The notes beneath the pieces were generated by a model. That model was not told where the DNA came from, did not search any database, and saw only the letters and a list, made by a program, of their open reading frames with translations. Source: Pseudomonadota bacterium (GTDB lineage Bacteria > Pseudomonadota > Gammaproteobacteria > Burkholderiales > Ferrovaceae). Taken from it: DNA of 60,653 nucleotides. The position numbers were made by a program, and so were the translations under genes. Where the stretch lies: NCBI GenBank assembly GCA_021850135.1, contig JAJZRV010000002.1, positions 1-60,653 of the forward strand, in the 5' to 3' direction. Below are positions 55,319 through 60,653 of the stretch, piece after piece. Each line of letters starts with the position of its first letter. Within the stretch, counting starts at the first letter, position 1.

Positions 55319-56611
55319 ATGTCATTTGCAACACTCGGTTTGTCCGAAGAAATTCTCCGAGCCGTTTCCGAGCGAGGTTATACCGAGCCTACGCCCATCC
55401 AGGCGCAGGCCATTCCCGTGGTACTGTCTGGGCGCGACCTGCTTGCAGGTGCGCAGACAGGAACCGGCAAGACGGCAGGATTTACCCTGCCCGTTTTGCA
55501 GCGCCTGTCCGTGGCGAAGGTCGCAGCCGCCAAGGCGCCCATCCGCGCGCTGGTGCTGGTGCCCACGCGGGAGCTTGCTGCGCAGGTGGAAGAGAGCGTG
55601 CGCGACTATGGCAAATACCTCAAACTCAGCCCGATGGCCATGATCGGCGGGGTCAATATCAATCCGCAGATCGCGCGTCTGAAGCGCCGCGTGGACATTC
55701 TGGTCGCCACCCCCGGACGCCTGCTCGACCATGTGCAGCAGAAGACGGTGGACCTGTCGCATGTGGAGATCCTGGTGCTGGACGAGGCCGACCGGATGCT
55801 GGACATGGGCTTTATCCGCGACATCAGGAAAATACTCGCGCTGCTGCCAAAGCAGCGCCAGAACCTGTTGTTCTCGGCCACGTTTTCCGACGAGATCAAG
55901 GCGTTGGCGGATGGCCTGCTCGACAATCCGGCGCTGGTCGAAGTGGCACGTCGCAATACCACCGCCGAGTTCATCACCCAGAAAATCTATCCGGTGGACA
56001 GGGAGCGCAAGAAGGAACTGCTCGCCAAGCTCATCAAGGAGGGCAACTGGTTTCAGGTGCTGGTATTTACGCGCACCAAGCACGGCGCGAACGGCCTCGC
56101 CGAATTCCTCACCAAGCAGGGCATCCAGTCGCTTGCGATCCACGGCAACAAAAGCCAGGCGGCGCGTACCCGCGCGCTGGCGGAATTCAAGTCCGGCAAA
56201 CTGCAGGTGCTGTGCGCCACGGACATTGCCGCGCGCGGCATTGATATCATCGAATTGCCGCATGTGGTGAACTACGAGCTGCCCAATGTGGCGGAAGACT
56301 ACGTGCATCGCATCGGGCGCACCGGTCGTGCGGGCCGCGAAGGTGAGGCGAGTTCGCTGGTGTGCATCGACGAGCACAAGCTGCTCAAGGACATCGAACG
56401 CCTGACCAAGCGCGAGATTCCGGTGGTGCAGATCCCCGGCTTCGAGCCCGATCCGCGCATCAAGGCCGAGGCGATCAGGAACGGGCAGAATCGCGATCGT
56501 GGGGGAAAAAATCCGGGGCGTCGTGGCCCGCCAGCCAAGCCTGCGATCGGGCAGGGCGCGGTGCGCAGCGCCGCACCGCAGTCGCGCCGTTCCGCGGGGC
56601 GGGGGCGATAG
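55319..56611 (+). CDS. rhlE: DEAD-box RNA helicase (RhlE-like)
   Basis: A 430-residue ATP-dependent RNA helicase. Motif Q ([15 protein letters not shown]), Walker [16 protein letters not shown] in [17 protein letters not shown] in [11 protein letters not shown], and [16 protein letters not shown] are intact, followed by a basic, Gly/Arg-rich tail. RhlE-type helicases act in ribosome assembly and RNA decay, often at low temperature. AGG lies before ATG 55319. Confidence 0.93.
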   Translation: MSFATLGLSEEILRAVSERGYTEPTPIQAQAIPVVLSGRDLLAGAQTGTGKTAGFTLPVLQRLSVAKVAAAKAPIRALVLVPTRELAAQVEESVRDYGKYLKLSPMAMIGGVNINPQIARLKRRVDILVATPGRLLDHVQQKTVDLSHVEILVLDEADRMLDMGFIRDIRKILALLPKQRQNLLFSATFSDEIKALADGLLDNPALVEVARRNTTAEFITQKIYPVDRERKKELLAKLIKEGNWFQVLVFTRTKHGANGLAEFLTKQGIQSLAIHGNKSQAARTRALAEFKSGKLQVLCATDIAARGIDIIELPHVVNYELPNVAEDYVHRIGRTGRAGREGEASSLVCIDEHKLLKDIERLTKREIPVVQIPGFEPDPRIKAEAIRNGQNRDRGGKNPGRRGPPAKPAIGQGAVRSAAPQSRRSAGRGR

Positions 56612-56638
56612 GGTGCGCGTATTTCGGTAAGCGGCTGT

Positions 56639-57562
56639 TCAGAACAATCGCCCTGCTTGCGATGCCACCGCAACGGGCTTGCTTTTTGACAGCAGCCATT
56701 CGCTGAAGGCTTTGACTTTGGGCAGGGCTGCGCGGTTTGGGGGCATGACGAGGTGGTATCCCAGGCGTGTGGTGATGGTTCGATCCAGCAGCCAGGTCAG
56801 ACGCCCCGCCTTGAGATCGTCCTTGACCAGCGTGCGCCAGGCAAGCGCCACGCCCAGGCCGGAGAGCGCCGCCTGAATGGTCAGGTTGCTTTCCTCGAAA
56901 TACTTGATGCGCAACGGGGCCTCCAGCGTGACGCCTTGTGACGTAAACCACGTTTCCCAGTCCGGAAAGGCCAGGTTGTCTGTGTGCGACTGGTCGTTCA
57001 GCAGTGGCTTTCTGGCGATGTCCGCGACGGTCGATATTTCCGCGGCAAGCGCGGGGGCCGCGACCGGGATGATGGCTTCGGGCATCATGCGCTCGACAAT
57101 CAAGCCAGGGTACCGGCCATCCCCGAATCGAATCGCACAATCCACGTCTTCCAGGGCAAAGTCCACCAGGCGGCGCGTCGCCAACAGCCTGAGCTCGATC
57201 TCGGGATGCTGCGTCTGGAAATCCTCCAGGCGCGGCACGAGCCAGCGGGCTGCAAATGCGGGCGGGGTCGAAACAACCAGCGGACCATCATGACCTCCCG
57301 AGCGCAGCTCCGTGGCTGCGCGCTCCAGGCGGTCAAAGGCGTCTGACAGCAGCGGGAGGGCGGATTCCGCACTGTCGCTCAACGTCAGCGTCTTGCCCCG
57401 TTTGAACAGGGGCTGACCGAGAAACGCTTCCAGCTGCTTGATCTGTTGGCTCACCGCCCCCGGCGTGACATGCAACTCCTCGGCTGCACGCGCCATTGAA
57501 AGATGTCGGGCAACGGCTTCAAAGGCGCGAAGCGCGGTGAGGGGAGGGAGGCGTCTAGTCAT
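56639..57562 (-). CDS. LysR-family transcriptional regulator (GcvA-like)
   Basis: A 307-residue regulator: winged HTH at the N-terminus (PPLTALRAFEAVARHLSMAR, then LHVTPGAVSQQIKQLE) typical of the GcvA-like group, and an effector domain (VSTPPAFAARWLVPRLEDFQ). It is divergent from the EamA exporter with 95 bases between, so it may control that gene. Target and ligand unknown. Confidence 0.9.
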   Translation of the reverse strand: MTRRLPPLTALRAFEAVARHLSMARAAEELHVTPGAVSQQIKQLEAFLGQPLFKRGKTLTLSDSAESALPLLSDAFDRLERAATELRSGGHDGPLVVSTPPAFAARWLVPRLEDFQTQHPEIELRLLATRRLVDFALEDVDCAIRFGDGRYPGLIVERMMPEAIIPVAAPALAAEISTVADIARKPLLNDQSHTDNLAFPDWETWFTSQGVTLEAPLRIKYFEESNLTIQAALSGLGVALAWRTLVKDDLKAGRLTWLLDRTITTRLGYHLVMPPNRAALPKVKAFSEWLLSKSKPVAVASQAGRLF

Positions 57563-57657
57563 TAGAATATCTTAACCATATGTCAAAATAATCTCGTTTG
57601 CCTATTGTAATTGCTGGAAATATATTTCACAAACGTTAGTTATTATCAATAGGTGAA

Positions 57658-58551
57658 ATGATGCCGGCCCATACTGTTTATCTGTTGCTTGCGGTTTCCG
57701 CCTTCTTCTGGGGCGCCAACTTTGCCCTGGCAGGCCCCGTCCTGGCAGACCTGCCCCCCCTCTGGGCTGCCGCCCTGCGATTCCTGCTGGGCGCAGTCCT
57801 GATGCTGGCCCTTGCGCGGTACCAGGGCACGGACCTTGTGGGCCTTGCAAAACGCCACTGGCGGGTCCACGTGATCCTGGGCCTGCTGGGGATCGTCAGC
57901 TTCAACCTGTTCTTTTTCCATGCCATGCAGGGCACGTCGGCCAGCAACGGTGCGCTGATCATGGCCACCAATCCGCTGCTGACCACGATGCTTGCCGCCA
58001 TTGTGCTGGGCGAACGGCTTGCGGCTCGGCAGCTGCTTGCGTTGCCCGTGGCATTGGCAGGGGTTGCCGTGGTGATCTCGCATGGGAACCTTGGGCGGCT
58101 TGGACAGCTTGAGGTGGCAAAAGGCGATTTGCTGATGTTGTGTGCAGACCTGACCTGGGCCTCGTTCAATGTGGCTACCCGGCGTTTCATGCCCAAGGAG
58201 AATGCCGTAGGCAATACGGCCCTGATGATGACTTCAGGAGCGTTGATGTTGACGGCCATTGCCGTGGGTAGTGATGCGGCTTTTGCGTTGCCAGGCGGGC
58301 ACGCGGGCCTGGCTCTTACCATCATGGTCGTGGGTGGTACCGTGCTGGCCTACCTGTTCTGGGGCATGGGCATCCAGCGGCTGGGTGCAGGCCGCGCGGC
58401 GCTTTTCCTGAACCTGGTTCCGGTATTTGCGATGCTGGTCAGCGGCGTCCTGGGCACGCCCCCCAGCATGGCCCAAATGGCCGGGGGCGCGATCGTGCTG
58501 GCTGGAGTGAGTCTGGCCATGGTGCCGATGCGTCGGCGGGCTGCGGCGTAG
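57658..58551 (+). CDS. EamA/DMT-family transporter
   Basis: A 297-residue exporter with ten membrane segments: VSAFFWGANFALAGPVLAD, NLFFFHAMQGTSASNGALIM and, in the second half, GTVLAYLFWGMGIQRLGAGR. The AT-rich gap upstream, shared with the LysR gene, probably holds the controlled promoter. AGGTGA precedes ATG 57658. Substrate unknown. Confidence 0.88.
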   Translation: MMPAHTVYLLLAVSAFFWGANFALAGPVLADLPPLWAAALRFLLGAVLMLALARYQGTDLVGLAKRHWRVHVILGLLGIVSFNLFFFHAMQGTSASNGALIMATNPLLTTMLAAIVLGERLAARQLLALPVALAGVAVVISHGNLGRLGQLEVAKGDLLMLCADLTWASFNVATRRFMPKENAVGNTALMMTSGALMLTAIAVGSDAAFALPGGHAGLALTIMVVGGTVLAYLFWGMGIQRLGAGRAALFLNLVPVFAMLVSGVLGTPPSMAQMAGGAIVLAGVSLAMVPMRRRAAA

Positions 58552-58565
58552 CGGAATCGGGCAGC

Positions 58566-59573
58566 TTACTGGCCTGCCTTAGCCCGTGCGACCATGTTTT
58601 TTACTGCAGCGGTCATGTTCATGGGGACGAGCGTTGTGTTTGGATGTGCCTTCTGGAAGACACGGAAGACTTCATCCGAGAATGCCTGGCCGATCTCCTC
58701 GACCCCTGCAAAATCCAGGATCACCGTTCTGAACTTCTCGAACCTGAAAATCAGCCTCTTTGCCTGGGACCTGGACACGAGCTTTTCCCCCTCGTACTGA
58801 CCAAGTTTCACCGGCACGAGGGTCTTGTCGAAAGTGTATTCCTCGGGAGCGGCAAACTTGTCGAAGACTTCTTTTGTCGTGCGTTTGCTGTCGTTCCGCA
58901 GGCGCATGACAACGAGTGTTCCGGGCGCGTTCTTTGGGTATTCGATCAACAGGTCGTCGCGGCCGTCATCATGCATGAAATGCAGACTCCCGGAGCGGAT
59001 GTCGAAGAGATCGAACATCTTGCTGGAGAAAAAAATCCCCTCGCCAGTGTGATTTTCTGGATCGGTGGTGAACTTCCCCTTGGCCAGCTCAAGGATGGCC
59101 TCGCGGGGATCATAGAGTTGAAGCGCCTTCTGGATCTTGTTGAAGATGCCTTCCCCGCCGTCTGACACCCAGACCTGAGTGTAAAGCGCATTGCGCGAGC
59201 ACCACACCTTGATCTTGTCGGAGCCGGAGTGGTCGATGGCGTTGTTCACCATTTCGGTAAACCCATACCTCCAGATGTCCCGGACGTTTTCAGGCAGGTC
59301 GCGTACAACAGGGGACAGCAGCGACTGCCAGACATGGTCTTCGGACAGTCCAGCACGATCGTATTCCTCGTTAATCCGGCTGGTCTCAACGAGCGCGTAT
59401 TCAACCCCGCGACCTACGCCAGTCTTTGCGATCAGGCCGTTGGCCACAGCGGCGCGCAGTCTGGCGCTGGCCGCCTGTCTCGAAAAGTTTTGTGTCGCAG
59501 CAAGCCTGGTGGCGACGTTCTTTCCGTCGTCGGACACCAGCTTCAGCAGCGTAAGCATGGAATCGTCGATCAT
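58566..59573 (-). CDS. HTH, HATPase and STAS-like (DUF4325) regulatory protein
   Basis: A 335-residue protein with three parts. Residues about 15-65 form a winged HTH (NFSRQAASARLRAAVANGLI). Residues about 85-225 form a histidine-kinase-like ATPase with N-box FTEMVNNAIDHS, G1 VSDGGEGIF and G2 GEGIFFSSKMFDLFD, but no phospho-accepting His domain. Residues about 265-335 are a STAS-like DUF4325 region (RTVILDFAGVEEIGQAFSDE). This is like an anti-sigma kinase and antagonist fused to a DNA-binding domain. Function unknown. Its promoter region has a 22-bp repeat array. Codon use looks less GC-biased by eye than in the window's left half. Confidence 0.8.
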   Translation of the reverse strand: MIDDSMLTLLKLVSDDGKNVATRLAATQNFSRQAASARLRAAVANGLIAKTGVGRGVEYALVETSRINEEYDRAGLSEDHVWQSLLSPVVRDLPENVRDIWRYGFTEMVNNAIDHSGSDKIKVWCSRNALYTQVWVSDGGEGIFNKIQKALQLYDPREAILELAKGKFTTDPENHTGEGIFFSSKMFDLFDIRSGSLHFMHDDGRDDLLIEYPKNAPGTLVVMRLRNDSKRTTKEVFDKFAAPEEYTFDKTLVPVKLGQYEGEKLVSRSQAKRLIFRFEKFRTVILDFAGVEEIGQAFSDEVFRVFQKAHPNTTLVPMNMTAAVKNMVARAKAGQ

Positions 59574-59588
59574 GATTCACCAATAAAT

Positions 59589-59676
59589 GTAAGGTCACAC
59601 GAGGATAATTGTAATGTACTGTCTGATTAATTGTAAAGTATTGATTGGGTAAACGTAAACTAGCCGCTTGCTTGGG
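59589..59676. repeat. Four direct repeats at exact 22-bp spacing
   Basis: GTAAGGTC (59589), GTAATGTA (59611), GTAAAGTA (59633) and GTAAACTA (59655) start 22 bases apart, each preceded by an AAT/AATT-type or AAC stretch. On the minus strand copies 2 and 3 overlap TACAAT (59613-59608) and TTTACA (59637-59632), a possible promoter of the HTH-ATPase gene with an 18-base spacer. The array begins 16 bases from that gene's ATG. Confidence 0.75.
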
Positions 59677-59746
59677 TAATTCCCCGCAGCAGCTTGGGAA
59701 CAGGAAGTAGAATTTGCCCTGTTAAGTAAAACCGGCGCCAGCGCGA

Positions 59747-60448
59747 ATGAAAGATCTGAATTTACCTTTGACTGACCAGGAACTGGATATCCTTGATGAG
59801 TTGCTTTTGGACCGGGTCCCTGAGGATGAAGTCGCAGAGGACAGTGACGAAGGAATATTGGATATTTCCACTTTGGATGGTTTCATGACCGCTGTGGTCA
59901 GCAGCCCCAATCCCATTCTTCCTTCGACATGGGTCCCAGCAGTATGGGGTGATTTCGCACCGAAGTGGCAGAGTGAGGCGCATTTTAGTCAAATCATGGC
60001 TTTCATGATGCGCCACATGAACAGCATCGTAAACGCCCTGATCAACGCTCCAGAGGAATTCGAACCGCTTTTCATGGAGCGGGAGGTTGATGGAAAAACC
60101 TATTTGATCGTGGACGAATGGTGTGCTGGCTATCTCCGTGGTATTGCCCTTGACCAGACAGGCTGGAAGCAGGTTGCTGACTTTGATGTCCTCATCGATC
60201 CCATACTTCTTTTTGCGGCCGAGTCAGGTTGGGGCAAGCTGGAAAAGATGACGGAAGAAGAGGTCGTACAGCATCAATGCAGGATCGCTCCATCCGTACG
60301 ACAGTTGCATGCCTATTGGCTCGAGAAACGAAAATCCACTCTGCCGACCAAGAGCCTTGGGCCAAAAGTCGGGCGCAATGTCTTATGCCCTTGTGGATCT
60401 GGTGAGAAGTTCAAGAAATGCTGCGGAAGTGCGAAAGCGCTGCATTGA
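59747..60448 (+). CDS. YecA/UPF0149-family protein with C-terminal SEC-C zinc motif
   Basis: A 233-residue protein. The N-terminal helical UPF0149 domain has LDELLLDRVPEDEVAEDSDE, STLDGFMTAVVSSPNPILPS and WCAGYLRGIALDQTGW; the C-terminal 20 residues are a SEC-C zinc finger (VGRNVLCPCGSGEKFKKCCG). YecA-type proteins bind metal and are linked to SecA or ribosome-related work. The start ATG 59747 lacks a strong ribosome site. Confidence 0.88.
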   Translation: MKDLNLPLTDQELDILDELLLDRVPEDEVAEDSDEGILDISTLDGFMTAVVSSPNPILPSTWVPAVWGDFAPKWQSEAHFSQIMAFMMRHMNSIVNALINAPEEFEPLFMEREVDGKTYLIVDEWCAGYLRGIALDQTGWKQVADFDVLIDPILLFAAESGWGKLEKMTEEEVVQHQCRIAPSVRQLHAYWLEKRKSTLPTKSLGPKVGRNVLCPCGSGEKFKKCCGSAKALH

Positions 60449-60500
60449 TCACACCGAGTTGCCGTAAAAGTGAGCGTCATTAGAAATCGGTTACATCACT

Positions 60501-60608
60501 ATGGCTGTTCTTCGGCCGAAGCTGCCGGTCGAGTTCCACACCGCCCGGGTCAGCTATGAGCCACACACCGGCCACTGGCTAGAAATGCCGCTGAACGGCT
60601 GCCATTGA
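60501..60608 (+). CDS. Possible 35-residue ORF near window end
   Basis: MAVLRPKLPVEFHTARVSYE then PHTGHWLEMPLNGCH and a TGA. It has no clear ribosome site and no recognised domain; it might be a remnant of a mobile or repetitive sequence, since the following bases look non-coding. Low confidence. Confidence 0.2.
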   Translation: MAVLRPKLPVEFHTARVSYEPHTGHWLEMPLNGCH

Positions 60609-60653
60609 CTTCTGCAAATGCGTACTTCCGACCCAAAGCGAACTCTCAGATCG

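Overview
The window reads as a GC-rich chromosome segment of a chemolithoautotrophic, sulfur-oxidising proteobacterium, most likely a betaproteobacterium. The basis is a form I RuBisCO operon (cbbLSQO), a SorAB-type sulfite dehydrogenase with its c-type cytochrome, a divergent metE/metR pair, and the general style of the housekeeping genes. Taxonomy is an inference; no rRNA gene is present and I saw no tRNA gene.

Region 1 (1-9.8 kb) is housekeeping: the 5' end of metE with its promoter and a perfect MetR box, metR, tadA, dnaE, metG, the Mrp/ApbC Fe-S carrier and dcd. Region 2 (10.0-13.8 kb) is a tight, overlapping block that looks like a detached piece of an SXT/R391-type integrative conjugative element: FlhD/FlhC-like (SetD/SetC-like) activators, a MobH/TraI_2-like protein without its His/Asp metal site, a TraD-like coupling ATPase and a DUF4400-like membrane protein. 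No integrase, mating-pair genes or attachment repeats are visible around it. Region 3 (13.8-17.7 kb) has a small acidic peptide gene, a TauE/SafE permease, an EamA exporter and an HDOD-pseudoreceiver-GGDEF protein.

Region 4 (17.7-23.2 kb) is the carbon-fixation operon: cbbL, cbbS, a terminator, cbbQ (interrupted by an A9 run that breaks the frame), cbbO and a 99-residue companion. Region 5 (23.2-36 kb) is mixed: a NYN-domain protein, a phosphoesterase, a YceI lipoprotein, a csp-infA pair, sorAB, membrane and lipoprotein genes, an NhaD-type antiporter, PPK2, a methyltransferase, an aldo/keto reductase, a PEBP protein and YfdX.

Region 6 (36-43.2 kb) contains a membrane protein with fourfold repeats, cytochrome b561, and an unusual, probably polysaccharide-secreting cluster: response regulator, YaiO-type outer-membrane barrel, membrane-anchored HEAT-repeat protein and processive GT2 synthase in overlapping frames, facing a response regulator and a CHASE3 histidine kinase. 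Region 7 (43.2-52.3 kb) has a two-repeat PsiF protein, a 28-residue membrane ORF, an amidohydrolase, and a TetR-controlled MexEF-OprN-like RND pump with matching operators before tetR and before the pump operon. Region 8 (52.3-60.6 kb) has a 19-bp perfect inverted repeat, ilvD, an SDR, an RhlE-like helicase, a LysR regulator with a divergent EamA exporter, and an HTH-ATPase-STAS-like (DUF4325) protein whose promoter region carries four repeats at exactly 22-bp spacing, followed by a YecA/UPF0149 protein.

The two best candidates for an undescribed system are the SetDC-MobH-like-TraD-DUF4400 module (region 2) and the RR-YaiO-HEAT-GT2 cluster (region 6). The 22-bp repeat array with the DUF4325 regulator is the most striking non-coding signal.
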